DNA of 64,000 nt from assembly GCF_037038585.1 (NCBI RefSeq), contig NC_092520.1, forward strand, positions 194,191,604-194,255,603, written 5' to 3'. Positions 10,316 to 23,760 of this stretch are shown here, one piece after another. The DNA is from Patagioenas fasciata. Taxonomy: Eukaryota; Chordata; Aves; Columbiformes; Columbidae. The translations under genes were made by a program, and so were the position numbers. Below the pieces are notes generated by a model. The model saw nothing but the letters and a program-made list of their open reading frames with translations, was not told where the DNA came from and did no database searches. Position 1 is the stretch's first letter. Every line of letters begins with the position of its first letter.

Positions 10316-13300
10316 AAACTCAATAATGTGGATTGACATTCTGATTGCAGACGTGAAAGCAGAGTATTCTTTCCCATTAAGCTTTCGTCTCTGGATTGTT
10401 AGAGGGGGAAGGGGCTTTATCTGAGTAGCCAGGCACAAAATCTACTAGTTGAAACAAAAAAAATAACAAACTGAAACAATCAGCCGAATAACAGGAGACA
10501 CTACTGATATTAAAAGTTTTTTTACACATGTTAAAATGTATTTTTAGGTATTTTACTTTTCATTTATTTTCCTGACTGTCTTTAAAGCTGACAGAACCTA
10601 GTGCCCTTAAACAAGGGATATCCCCCGTACAGATTGCCTTTTCCTCCTAGCTGAATTATGTGTATGATCATGTAGATTTCAAACAGTATAAGAATTTTCA
10701 TGTTAACAGGCTTTTTGGTGTAACCAGGAAGATTGCTGCTGACAAGCTGGTGGGTTTTTTATTGTTTTTCTGGTTTTGTTGTTTTACTGTTGGTTTTTGA
10801 AAGGTTCCAGACTATGAAGTTCATTCTTTTTTAATCTGAAGTAACCCAAAAAACATTTGTTTAGAGCATGGTGCAAAGCTTACCTCTTTGCTTTTGGGGA
10901 GGGGAAATAAAGAATTATAATGTTATGTACAGTATGGAAGCCTTCAGGTGTGCTATAAATAGCATGTTTTCTTTTGATTTTGGGACAGATGACAATTCTT
11001 ATGGCATTTTAATACATAGAGAATACTCTTTCAGGTTTCGATCAGTGCTTCTTGAGGCCATGTATACAGCAGCCTCTCTGTTCACCTTAAAGAGTGTATT
11101 TTTTGGTCCAATCTGCTACAGCAGCATCCAGAGAGTTCAGCTGGTCTTTCCTTAAATATTGCCAAATCTCATACCTCTGCTGGTGGTACTTGTGTGGACA
11201 TTCAACAAGGCAAATAAATAGTACCATATCTGCTACAATCTTACCGTTTTTATAAATAGAAAACGTTTTTGATTGTACACTGTTTATGAAAGTCACAAAG
11301 AAATAGTGGCAGTTCTACCTAAAATAAACAAATAAGCATCCAAACAACTTTCTACATCTCACATGTGGATTGAAACTGGTCACTGTAAAGTGAAAAGAGG
11401 GAGTCCTGTGTAGAGTAGTGAGATGTATCTTAAGGATTTGCTTTTTTTTTAATGTGATAACACACTTGCCTTTGTTTAACTTCATCTGTATCTTCAGGAG
11501 ATCATCTGTATCTTTTCTGCCAAACGATGACTCGCTTTGGTTATCCAGAAGGTTGGATATAAGTACATATTACTTCTATTACTGACCTTGGTTGGAAAAG
11601 AAATGAATGGGAAGTTGTACGTTCTGAAGGAATTTCCTTTCCACAAAGTGCTCATACTAACAAGGTGCTGAGGGATTTTTACCTCATTTTGAGTCAAATG
11701 GTTTGAGGTTCTCTCCTCTAAACAGTAAGAAACTTTTAAACAGCTACTGATTTTTGTTTTGCTGCCAGGAGTGGCTAGGAAGAATCTAATGACAGGTTAT
11801 AATAGGGGATATTTACCTTTCTTTTGGGCAGCCAAACTATTTTAAAAAGAAGTGAAGAAAATAGCAATCATCAAAAAGAGGAAAACGGAATAGACTGAAT
11901 GGGATGATTAAGTTAGAATTTGGATTGACACTGAAGTAATGGTAGAGCTACATGATTGTATCTGAGGTTTTTTAGTCTTCTTAGATTAACAAGAGGAAGG
12001 AATAGATGGGAATTTAAAAAGTCACCACAGAGCCACCAGCCATAGATTTTGCTTTCCAGTGCGGATGAGCATGCTGGGCTCCCTGCCCGGCCACGGCTCC
12101 CCCCTAACCTGCTCAGTACAGCAGGGGCTGCACCATCTGCCAGGTGCCAGGACTTTTCCCAGCACACCCAGTAAACTGGGAGCCCCACCATGGATACCGC
12201 CCTGGAGGCTGAATTTTCTCATCCCTTGCAGGAAAGAAAATCATGGAGGAAAGCGGCAGGCTTTTAAAACCATAATTAATGTAGGGCTGACTTGAAAAGC
12301 CTTTCTCAGGCAGAGAAAGTTTCACTGTAAATCTCACTCTGTGATTAAATGCCTTTGTAATTCAAAGCAACACCCCCTGTGGCCCCTGCTACTGTCAGCC
12401 CTTCTTTGCCAAGTGTTTTTGTGTGTTGGTGTTTGACATGGAGTACATCCTGATTGCTTATAGCTTTACTTAGGGTGTGCTGATGGTCTTTTTCCACACC
12501 ACAGCTGGGAGGCTTGTTCAAGGGACAAAAATCATGTCCCTCTCTGAGGTCAGCTTGATGAGATAAAGTATATTTGCCATGTTGTTAGAGTTTCTGCTTG
12601 GAACCAGTTAGAGAGTGCCCTTTCCTACCTTGCTGGGTTTCAGTGGAATTAATGCCATGGGCTACTGCTTGGTTTATACCATGAGTCGTAGCTCAAAAGA
12701 AAAAAACCCAAACAAACAAGCATAAAAATAGCCCTAGGTAAAATAAACAAATAAATCTGGCTGAAGCATCTTCTGAAAAAGTAAAACTGTATGCACCTGG
12801 TGCATGGATACTTCCTCAGCTACCAGTTTAGCTAGGTAAAGCTGGGAAAGCAGGGGGGAAAATTGCAGCTTTAAGGGCATTTTTTAATCCTCTCTCCTTC
12901 TGCAGGCAAATTTCTTGTAGCATCTCACCAGGCACAAGAACACACAGTTGATTACTGGTGTATTTTTGTACTGTTGTTGTTAGTAGTAATGTGCCTTCTA
13001 AGAACAGATGAGGAAAGCTGCAGTTAGGATCCAGTTCATGAAGTTTCACCATTGGTGCTTTTATGTACCGGTTTTCTGTTAAGATATGTGCCTAGTTATG
13101 ATTAGAAAAGCAGCCTGTCTGTAGTTTTGTTGGACCTAAGCTCCTGTTGTGAACCTGGGCTTAAAAGGCCCTGCATGCTCAGCTGGAATGAGCCATCTGG
13201 AAGAAGGGGTACACTGCCTCCCCCAGCCGGAATACAGACCTCTCTTTGTGTCCAGAAACATCTCTGTGTTAAATGGACATGTATGTTATGTGTGGACAGT

Positions 13301-16300
13301 TTTGAGTTGATATGAGGTTTTTAGATCTTTCCTACCATTCGTCTCCAGCAGCTGAAATGGGAGATTTTTACAAGGTGAATGAGCTGATATAACTCAGTGC
13401 TGAAAGATGTTGTGTCCTCTGGCCTCTTCCCTTGTGCTGGCCATGGCTGGTATCTGATTAAACTGGCAGAAAATTACTTAATTTAAAAAATGAATAGTTC
13501 CCTGCTGATTTAGTTAGCCAGCCTAGTGCTCTGCAAACTCATCATGGCCCTCTTTAAGATCTTGGATATGACTTCATTTCTACCTCATTAGAGGCAGATC
13601 AACAGAGTATTGTTTTTTCTTGTTAGTGGTTCCTTTGTCCCTTCCCATCACATTCCTTGCCTATGTTTTGCCTTGGTCATGGGCCCCTTCTTTTTTCCAT
13701 TCCTCATTTGAAAAACTAGTATAATACATGATCTGTATCAGGAATTACAAACTTAGACTGATCATGTAATCAGTTATTTTGTGTGTAGATCACTGTGAAT
13801 TATAGTTAGAATTAAAAGAGTTTCTCAAATGAAAAATTGCATGATTGTGATCTGCGTTTTGTGTTTCCATGAGATCAAAATAATAAAATCTAAATTAGTT
13901 TCAGATACTGGAGTAGTCAGACTTCCCTGGCAACTGATTAGATTTTATAATAATTTCCTGTTTTTTCAAATGTTAGAAGTACTTTTGTTACTGAGTGAGA
14001 AGTCCCTCAGGAAGAAACTGACAGTCCCAAGAAAATGGTAATATCACCCATTTTATGAATAGTAGTGTCTTGGGTAAAGTATCTTCAAAAGATGAGTTTT
14101 GGATTATTTTTTTCCCTTTATCTAGTATTACCTGTCCAATGCTAATATGAGATATTTCACAGTAAACTGTTTTTCTGACTCTACATTTATAGGGAAAACA
14201 GCCAAGGAGTCAAATAACAATGACAGAGCTGAATGTGTTACAATGAATCAGATTCATGCATAAGGAAAACCGTGCCTGCTGGCTTTAAGGGATGAAGAAA
14301 GAAATGCCTGTGAAAACAGTTTATAGTTTAATTTCTAATCAGTGGGTTTTTTAATATCAAGTTATGACCATCAAATATAAGCAAAAATTGCTTTTCATAC
14401 TTTCTTTGTCAGGACAGAAGAGGTCTACAGTATAAAATATCCTTACGTAATGCTTACTGGAGTTTTCCTCAGAGTATTTTTTTAACATTTATTTCCTACT
14501 TTGTTTCACTCATTCAAAAGTTATAACCCCTTTAGTGAACAGGTTATAAATACTCTTTTCTGTCCTGTAAAGATAAACTGTTTCTGGAGAAAAAATATTA
14601 AAACTGAAACTGATTTATTTTTTCTGAGTGAGTTTTTCCTTGACATCATTTTAAAAATCTGATGTACCTCCTAATTCCAAGAAACACCTTTATATGGATG
14701 CTTGGTAGTGTCCATTTCCCCAAACAAAGGGCAGATTGTTTAGGTTTAAACAGGCCCTGTTCTTTTCTCCTCTGCTTACTGTGAACCATGGAGTCCGAAA
14801 TCCAGATATCTAGAGTTCTAAGGTGTTCTTACCACCTGTATGTTCTGGAAAGGGAAAATAGGTGTTAGAACACTGTATGCATAGGATGATTTGCTGTTTC
14901 ATATTGCGTGGTTATCAGCTTTATACCATTAGACTTTTGGCATCCAGAAGGAACTTGGAAATGTGTTTCTGTATTGCCAGCTCTGTTTTCCAGCAGCTAC
15001 AAGAGGCTTCTGCAGGGGCTGAGTGGCGAGGTGGCCCCGTCATGGCTTGTTTTCTGAGGTGCCACCAGAGGGGCGATGCTACTGGAAGCGTCTCCTGCTG
15101 CCTCTGCTCACTCTGTGCGGGGTGTACCCTGTCTTTGCCACTGGACCCCATTGACAGTGCAGGGATTGTGACTGGTTCTTGGTTGTGTCCGGGCTCACCA
15201 TTTAACAAATAACCAGGATTAATATCAGCTAGCTTTAAGCTTGTTTTTCTAGACAGAGGCCTTGACTCACTCAGGCTCAATTCTGAGGGTACGTACTCTT
15301 TGCCAGCAATCCTGGTTTAGATTATTCCTTTTCTTCTGCTGCTCGTTTACCCATCTCCACTGAAGTAAATGGAAAGAGTCTAATTTATTTCAATATGGTT
15401 TATCTTGGAATTTTGTATTTATTTTTATGTTCTTTCCAACATCTGATTTATATAAAAAGTTACATAAAATTAGAATGATTTTATCTGCATCTTGTAAATA
15501 CCGAAGTTCAAGACTGAAATGGGAAGAAAAAATGGTAGCATCAAAACTTCAGCCTACTGCATACTGTCTGCTACTACACTGAGTTCTACCAGGACACCTG
15601 TGATGCTTCAAACTAATCTTCCTAAAAAATCACAAATCACTCAAATCGCACAAAACCGCTGTTCTTAAGTTTTAGAGCTGCATTGGTTTCCTTATTCAGT
15701 TTGCAATGTGATCCCACACCCTCAGCTCAACTGGAGGATTGAGATGCTACAGTGCAGGACAGCAGATATGGTGTGAAGTCATCATTGTTGCTGCTTACAA
15801 CATTTTCGGACTATATCCTAGATTTCCTATTTTTTGAGGGCTACATAGCATCACTGTTGATAGTTGCCACTCTGCCAGTCTTTCCATACTTCCCCCTGCC
15901 AGTGTCCTTTGGTGGTCCCTGCTTTTCAAGGAGAGACTTTTCCTTCCTAGATTTGGTGAGGAAGGAGGACATGGTGAGAAGGAGCTTTCCTTTTTTCGGT
16001 GACTCTACTTTTTTTTTTTGGTCCTGGTGTTAAAAATTTGTTAACTTCAGCTGAAATTTTGTTATCTGGAAGGGAGTTTTTATTCCATTCCTTCCAGATG
16101 GTAAAGGGTTCTAGAAACTGCTGGTGTCCTCATGTGCAGCATCTCTTGTGTGTTAACCTCCATTTTATGTTTGTATCAGACCAAATACTTCAATATATAT
16201 TCTATTCATAATCTGATGCATAGATCTAGTATCTAATAACAGAGTATCAATTCCTCTCTAAAATCCAGTCTGTCCTAGTAATGATGCACTATGGACTTCA

Positions 16301-18904
16301 AAGGTGCGCTATAATCTTACTCATGGAGATGTTGTGGAGTATAAGAGAATCCCTTACCCCCAAAGGTATCCTCAACAAACAAACAAAAATATGACAGTTA
16401 CCAGACTGAAGTAGGCCTTATGTAATCCAAGATTTTAGCAATGCATATTCATTTGGTAGCATGGTTGAGTTGTTTTTAATATACAGTGGGGTGGAGAACT
16501 GAGAGCTTTTCATACAACTGCACGTAACATTGTTGTCCACAGAGGCAATTTAGTCTACTTATTGTCACTTGTGTTTTTTTGGACTGAGGAAGGTTCAGTA
16601 TTTAAATGTTACTTTAAGCCACCAAGGCTCATTGGCAGGTGGGGTCCTCACACATTTGAGGACAAGTGGGCAGGACAAGGCGCTTCAGCCTGTGTTCTTT
16701 CTAATGGTGTAAATCCTAAATGCACTGCAGCTCTTTAAGTAAGAATGACTTCTAATTCAGTCATTAGCATTATTCCTTTAAGCAGCCGTGATTGAAACAT
16801 ATTGTGGGCATAGCAGAAAACCAAATCAGGTAAAATTAATATTTTTTACTGCTAAAATTGAAGGAACAAAGTATTTCAAGTACTTAGTTACCCTTGTAGC
16901 TGTGGTCTGGTGAAAAAAAGGCAAACAATATGCATTGCAGTTCATGTTAGGGAAATTTGTTCCTAAGAACGTGCCTTTAAATGCTTTTCTTTTTCCAGGT
17001 CATCTAAATTTCAGCTGCATTTAGGAAGCAAAGTTGGTTTATGTAAGCCTAGAGTAAACTCAGGACATTGTGTTGTATTTTTATATGAAAATGTTTTTGC
17101 ACAAAGCAAAATATGTTAATATGTATGGTGAGACTTCAAGTAACTTATTCATATTCGGTGTCAGAATTCCAAGTTAGCTGTATTGTTGGCTTCAGATAGA
17201 AGACAATAATTTAAGGGCTTGAGTAGTAATTTGCAATTTTAGTATCCAAATAACTGTTTAAGTAACAATGGCAAAGGGGTGAGGACAAGAGGAAGAGATC
17301 AGCTATAAGTAATGGAATTCTAGGGGTTAGATTTTGTTTTGCTTTAAATCTTTTCTTGACTTAGGACCTGTTTCTTTGAGAAAGCATGCCAACATTTAGC
17401 CAAATTGCTGTATGTACAAAGTGTCTGAATTGATTGTCCTGCACTGTGTAAGTGGCATTTGGGTGGCAGGACGCTGTGGCCCCCCAGCTCTGGGACTTGC
17501 CTCAGCACTGTGTTGTGGTTTCTGGTCATGTTGACAGACTTGTTGGGTTACTTCCATTTTAGTACCCAGGTTTGGAAATCAGGCTGTGTCTCTAGGCAGT
17601 GTAATGGGAGAAAAGGACCTTTGGAGGGCTTCAGATATTATCTTCCTCTGTTCGCTAGGGAGGGAGTCAAAGGAGATCAGTTACATACTGAGGCTGTAGT
17701 TTCATGACATTGTTTGAACCAAGTTAACTGCTGAACTAAAATTTAAAGTTATATTCTACCTGATGTCCTCCACTTCCCCAGCATCCATTCCCTGCCTGCA
17801 CCACCGCCTTTATTTTACCTTGAGTCTACTTATACGCTCATTTCATTTCAGAGTAGGCTTGTTTAACTCACTAATGCAGTAAATATATTTCTATTTCTTC
17901 TTGAATTAATTGAATTAATTCATTTTTGATGAAATGAGTGTCAGAGTCTGTGCAATGGCAGAGGGAAGAGTGAAATTATGTGACTAAATATGAAGGGCAA
18001 AGAGCTGGGAAGGAAGGAGAGAGGACATTTTGGTTCAGAGATAATGTGAATCCTCACATCTTAGATAATATTAAAGTTAGGTGGGAGGAGTCCAAACTAC
18101 AAGCGATGTACTACTTAATAATAAAAGCATTCATGTTAACAATTAGAAGGCAGCAAGTCTTAAATACTTAGCTAAATTAACTAGATCTGTTTCTGAATGA
18201 AAACAGGTTGATTGTGCATAAGGAAAATGATTGTTTGAATTAGGAAGGTATTAAGTAGTAGAATAAGATAAGGACTATCTTTTGATAAACTGCTCTGTCT
18301 TTTAGGAATGCCAGTTATGCTGGAGAATCTTGTGGTTGCCAGTTTTCATTATTGTTTGGGAATCAGGCAGTCTTATGGAAGGAGCAGTTTCACACCCTTT
18401 CTTACCTCTCCCACACTTGGTTCCAGCCGTGCATCCGTCCTGTCCTGTAGGCTCTTGTGTATCTGAGCCGACTCGCCAGCTGACCCAAAGGAACCTGTTC
18501 AGTTCACTGGAATGGATGAGTTTTCTGATAGGCCAACAAGCCGAATCACGTTGGCAGGTAATCTGATGAGCAGTGCTGGGACTGAGGGAAGTAGGGGTAG
18601 CAGGACTAAGCCTTTCTTTTGCAGGAACAAGCAGCTAGAATTGGCTAATCTATCTGATCATCAGAGCATCCTTTTAGTGGATATCCTGGTTTTGGCTGAG
18701 ATAGAGTTGATTTTCTTCCTAGTGGCTGGTATCGTGCTGCGTTTGGGATTTGGAATGGTGTGGAATGAGGTGATGTTGCTAATACACTGGTGTTTTGGTT
18801 ATTCCTAAGTAGTCAAGGACTTTTCAGCTTCTCATGCTGTGCCAGGTGCACAAGAAACTGGGAGGGGGTGCAGGACAGCTGACCCAAACTGGCCAAATGG
18901 ATAT
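10316..18904. other. Intergenic region 3' of MLC1, nothing recognised
   Basis: This is AT-rich sequence without supported exons. GC-richer islands occur at about 12040-12220 and 14980-15190, but their open frames match nothing I know. TTLL8 exons would be expected here from synteny, but I could not recognise any ATP-grasp core motif. Confidence 0.5.
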
Positions 18905-19483
18905 TGTAGTATTGTTTTGGCTGGAAAAGATCTTTAAGATCATAGAGTCTAACCGTTAACCAAGCACTGCCAAGTCCGCCTCTAAACCATGTCCCTAAGA
19001 ACCTAATCTACGCATCTTTTAAACAACTCCAGGGATGGTGACTCCATCGCTTCCCCGGGCAGCCTGTTCCAATGCCTGACAACCCCCTCCATGAAGAATT
19101 TTTTCCTAATATCCAATCTAAACCTTCCCTGGCACAACTTGAGGCCATTTCTTCTTGTCCTGTCACTTGCTACTTGGGAGAAGAGACCAACATCCTCCAT
19201 GCTGCAACCTCTTTTCAGTAGTTGTAGACAGCGATAAGGTCTCCCCTCAGCCTCCTCCAGACTAAACAGCCCCAGTTCCCTCAGCTGCTCCTCATCAGAC
19301 TTGTGCTTCGGGCCCCTCACCAGCTTCATTGCCCTCCTCTACACTCTCTCCAGCACCTCAATGTCTTTCCTGTAGTGAGGGGCCCAAAACTGAACACAGT
19401 GTTTGAGGTGCAGCCTCACCAGTGCCCAGTACAGGGGGGCGATCACTTCTCTCTTAGAGGCAACATATTGCTGCTAAATTCTC
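18905..19483 (-). mobile_element. CR1 LINE fragment, antisense orientation
   Basis: On the minus strand the blocks [40 protein letters not shown] and [19 protein letters not shown] are the standard end of CR1 ORF2. They are followed by the 3' UTR (on the + strand, GGCTGGAAAAGATCTTTAAG). It is a 5'-truncated copy of about 580 bases, moderately diverged. Confidence 0.88.
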
Positions 19484-20503
19484 ACTGTTGTTGAAGTGGA
19501 AAATGGCCACAGTGCATAGAATCATTCTAGGAAGTGTATACAGTCCCTAAAAAAAAAAAAAATTCCTCAGAATAATGAGTTGTTTCACTGGACTTCCCCA
19601 GAGTCTAATTTCCTCCTTTTCATTAGGAGGCTCGTTGTTCAGTATAAAACCAAAGACATTATGCAACGCTTCAAAAAGTATGGGCACAGATTTACTGTTT
19701 TCCAAATGTATAAGCCCACAAATATAGTACTTTCAAAGTAGAAGTTAAAGTAGTTTAAGTGGCGTGTGAATAGCATTTCATCTCTTAAAACGTATTTCAA
19801 ATAAATGCATGTTTGGTGACATAAGGAAAAAGAACTTGGCAGGGTTTTAATTTTAGATCTTAATATAGTTCAGAGAAACGCCTCAGAGTAAGAAGGCTGG
19901 TGCCAGTCCACTGGCCAAACTGAGTATCTTTTTCAGTACTAGGTTGAGGGCTACTCAAAGATTAATTTACCAGTGTTTCATTTCCAGAGGGCAGTGAGAC
20001 AATGGAATTCCTTTACAATTATTGATGGATTGATTAGATTTAGTGAAGCAGAACTTACAATAATGTGATTTATTTTAGAGGACTTCTGAAATACAGCATC
20101 TTCTGTATTCCCTTCAAATGACTTCTTAAATGTCAACAGTAGAACACAAGAGAGATGTAGACACAGATAAAGGCACTTCTTAAGTAATGTTATATTTTGT
20201 TTTGTTTTTAGAAGTAGCCAAGGATTAGCTAGTGGTGAATATGTTTTTTAAGGCACAAGTACTGTTGGAATTTGTTGTGGTTTGTTTGTTTGTTTTTCCA
20301 CTGATGTAACCAAAATGGTTGCAATTTGAATTTGTTGTTGTGGCAGCATCTTACACATTATACACTTCTAATTATAACCTAATTGTTGCAGTGTAACTGC
20401 AGTCATGAGGGAAGAAGTATTAGGAAGGCATGGTAAAGGTCCCAAATTCCTATTGTAGATCAAATCTCATTTTTAAAACAGAAAGGTTTGCTATACCTTT
20501 AAG
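19484..20503. other. Intergenic sequence, nothing recognised
   Basis: AT-rich sequence between the CR1 copy and the TTLL8 relic. It contains a poly-A run at about 19548-19561 and no supported exon. Confidence 0.5.
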
Positions 20504-20689
20504 ATGGCTCAAGACATTTTTGAACTCAGGAAGACCAGTTCTGAGTCAAATGTATCGGATTTTATTCTTGGGCAGGACTTTAAACCATGGGTGACTGACA
20601 ACAACACCAGCCCAACCAAATTTCCCTCAGCCCCAGTCACAGGAAAATTATGTGTGCAGGTACAGGAAAATACAAAAAAGGTTGTTCTC
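20504..20689 (+). pseudogene. TTLL8: TTLL8-like glycylase relic (one exon, catalytic segment degraded)
   Basis: The reading frame starting at 20504 encodes a stretch typical of the TTLL3/TTLL8 tubulin glycylases: AQD-x-FELRK, DFILGQDFKPW at codons 19-29, TSPT at 35-38, then PVTGKLCVQVQENTKKVVL at 44-62. In functional members W is followed by LIEIN(S/A)SPTM, whose Glu and Asn bind metal-ATP. Here codons 30-34 (20591-20605) read VTDNN, so the Glu has become Asp and both hydrophobic positions are polar. The preceding ELYGADF motif is also lost. No stop interrupts the homologous part, but it runs into an A-rich lysine stretch. No other TTLL8 exon was recognised within 10 kb upstream. Position between MLC1 and IL17REL fits TTLL8 in human order. 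A fast-evolving live exon is the alternative. Confidence 0.72.
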
Positions 20690-21837
20690 AAAAGTCAACA
20701 AAAAAAAAGGAAAGAAAAAAAAGAAAAAAGCAATGACGCAGAAAAATTTTTTGTTTCTCTGGGAACAGGTATGGAGGATATAACATTTCATTCTTGTCAA
20801 GGAAAGCTCATTCTGGAAATTACTTTAAAGCCTAAGAAATGTTTTATTGTTGTAACAGCTTCAGTTTAAAATGGAGCACTGAAATCACTCGTGCATGTAA
20901 GAGAATATTTCTTTCTGTCTATTCCTACTTTGTTCCTCCCTGATCCCCTTTCCCTGCACATTCTTTATTGAGTTTGGTGTAGTCCCACAGGCTTCTCTCA
21001 AATTTCCCAAATCCTCCCATTCCTCTTGTTTTCCCCTTCTTACCAGCCACTAAGTCCAGGTTTGCCATCGCCAAAACTATGTCTGCTTATCAAGCAGATG
21101 CTCTCACCTTCAGCATACCCTTACATTATCCTTTCCTCAAAAATGGAAGATTCAGAACAAACATAAAGGAAAAGCATAAACTGAATGCAGTTTTAGTAGT
21201 AAAACAACTGTCTTGAAGGAAGCACAGCAACTAGGACAACAGAAGAAACTAAACCCAGACTAATTAGACAAAGAAGCCCCATGCTGATTAGAGGTCATCA
21301 TCTTTGAGAATGATCCTGACTGTACTAGGTTAAAAACTGTGTTTCCACAGAGTGTATTAATGAACATAGAACAGCTGATACCAGGCAATCTACCATGCTG
21401 ATACCAAATCAATGCATCTGCTCAGGTCAGTGCACTCCACTGAGGGAACTCATGCTGGATTCAGGAACACACGGGCAGCTCCTGTGTCACCAACTTGTAC
21501 TGTGGCTCTGTGGGACTCAGTGCTCTGCTGGTGCCCATGCGGGCTCACTCTGGACAGGAGATGTACTCCTGGAAAAGTGCAGCTCCCGAGTAGCTGTGAA
21601 TCACTGTGAGTATGTCGTTGTGATGACAGGAGCACCACACACGGCGCTGCTCCAGAGCTTGCCCAACATGACAAGAAGCTGCTAAGTTATAAACACTCAG
21701 CTGTCCTGTGGTTGGTGTGAGTGGCCCTGAGGCAAGATGTCTGCTGCCTGGTGCAGGCAGTACGACTGCACGCTAAGTTAAAAGAGGAGCCACGGGACTG
21801 TGCTGGCCATAGCCCTTCATCTCAAGACAGCTGGAAT

Positions 21838-21853
21838 AATAATAATAATAATG
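21838..21853. repeat. (AAT)n microsatellite
   Basis: A short run of about five AAT units, followed by one variant unit. Confidence 0.85.
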
Positions 21854-23199
21854 ATAAATGTGTGCCTGTGTTGGTGAGACTTGAAAGTATGTTGTGCTGT
21901 ACCACAGGATACTCTTGCAAAATGCAGTGTGAATGTGGCTGTTGTGCTCCAAAACCATCTGGGACTTCTCCAGGATGGATGTGACAGGAACATGCCTTCC
22001 CACCTAGGCACTGACATGTTCATCTCAACAAAGGAAATATGTAGCCAAGGTAGAAATCTGTGTGGTGTTCTGTGCCTAAACTACACAACAAGCCACAAAA
22101 TCCATGTCTGGCTGCTCAGGTATGTCTGGTGATACACCTGTCCTAACCTTTATTTCAACGGTGGAAGTATATTAGTGGTTCCTTTTGAAATGGGCCAAGT
22201 GTGTAGCCAAGCATGCAAAACTTGTGAAGCCAGAGAGCAATGGAAAAGGGACCTGGGCTGATGGTCCAGAGATTAGGCTTGGCCCAAGAGAAAATGGAGA
22301 ATGGGAAATACTGGGTTTTGCTCTGTTCTCTAGGATCTACCTCTGCATTTTATTAAAAAAACCCCTGAGCAGCCAGGCTACCATCCTGAAAGATTTGTGC
22401 AAGATTTGGACTCAGACCTTCCTGGACTGAAAAATATTTAGAATTTGGCTTTTCCATATCCTTGACTAGTGCTCTCGTAAAGCTTTAGGGCTCAAAGTGT
22501 CTATATTACTAAAGTGTATAAGGAGGCACTTCCTATCGAAGGTATTTTTGAAGAGTGTTTATTCTTAAGATGGAGGGAACATCAGTAGAAGCAGGATAGT
22601 ATATAACTTGCTGTCATTTGTTCTTCAGGGATGAAGTAGTAAAAACTTCAAACACAAGACAAATGTTGATTAAAATGTAGGTAAGATGTAGTGAGGAACA
22701 AGGAATATAAGTAATCTGTTATCAGGAAATTATTTTCAAGAATAATTGTCAAGAATCAGAGACCCATTTGAACAGAGAGCCTTGAAGAGCTAATGCCCAT
22801 ATAAATTTCACATTCATAGATGCTCCTGTGTAACAGACACTTTTCAAAAAAACATGGTATGGATCTATTATACTGCCCAACTCTTAGTGGGAATGTTTGC
22901 CTAATGGGGGATCCGTAACCTGATGTAATAAGAACAGTGGATGAACACTGTAATTCCAGGATACAAATTATGTGGGAATGGTAAAGTAATTTGTGCTAGT
23001 TTAGACATAATTTTAAAAAAGCTTACTGTCAAATAAAGTAAATAACAATAAGGTTGTTGCCTGCTGAACTTAATAAAAGTTATTACAGAGACTGTCTGGA
23101 CTCTGTTCCCACATAGCAATGCTACACTGCTAGAGCAGTGCTGATAACCACTTTATTTAGAAGGGGACAGATGTGTGCTAAGAAATACCAGAAACAGTA

Positions 23200-23760
23200 A
23201 GAGAGAATAAGTGAGTGACATCAGTCATTTCTGTGGAAACTGGAGGAGTGTTACCTCAGGGCTTGGTGCGGGAACTAAATTTGTGAACACTAAAAATGAC
23301 TGTTGCTTGGAGCAAGTGGTCACAGACCCCATAGGAAGAGCAAGAACGCTCGGTGCCTTTCCAAGCAGCCACTCAAAAAGCTGCTCTTCAATAGTGGCAC
23401 GAGTTCAATGTCCAAAAAAATGTGTTATGCTGGTGTATAAGTAAAAAAGGAAATATATAGAATGAATAGGTCTCCAAAAGGAAATTAAAAGCAACAACTG
23501 AAAGGGTAGAGCCTTTCCAGAGACAAGGAGCTTCTTTAAAAGTAACATAGGGGCAACTCGGGACAGTATGTATGTGAGATCTCTATCTGTAAGAAAACAT
23601 CTTTTTGCACCTCCCAATGCAATATTTTTAAGAAAGCTCAATACCATCCTTTTTAAACCAAATATGAGAAGGAAGCCTCTGAAAACATCTGTGGAGCTGA
23701 CCAGTGGAGATACGAAACATCTTTTTCTCAAGGAATTTTAATGGTACAGTAAAAAAATTA
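23200..23760 (+). mobile_element. Very old CR1/L3-like fragment (sense)
   Basis: The segment around 23295-23345, GACTGTTGCTTGGAGCAAGT then GTCACAGACCCCATAGG-AAGAG, resembles the ORF2 stretch of ancient CR1/L3 families with its 'cttggagcagttggt...gaacccac' wording. The following TTCTTTAAAAGTAACATAGG phrase fits the downstream part. It is heavily decayed, and the call comes from remembered consensus wording only. Confidence 0.4.

Noticed and set aside
12022..12295. GC-rich frames near 12.1 kb as TTLL8 exons
   Set aside because: None of the glycylase motifs that I know can be read in any frame; the frames are proline/glycine-rich on both strands, as expected from GC content alone.
18303..18557. 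Exon-like segment with acceptor CTTTTAG and donor GGCAG|GTAATC
   Set aside because: The frames between the two sites resemble no protein of the neighbouring genes, in particular not TTLL8. Such site pairs occur by chance in introns and intergenic DNA.
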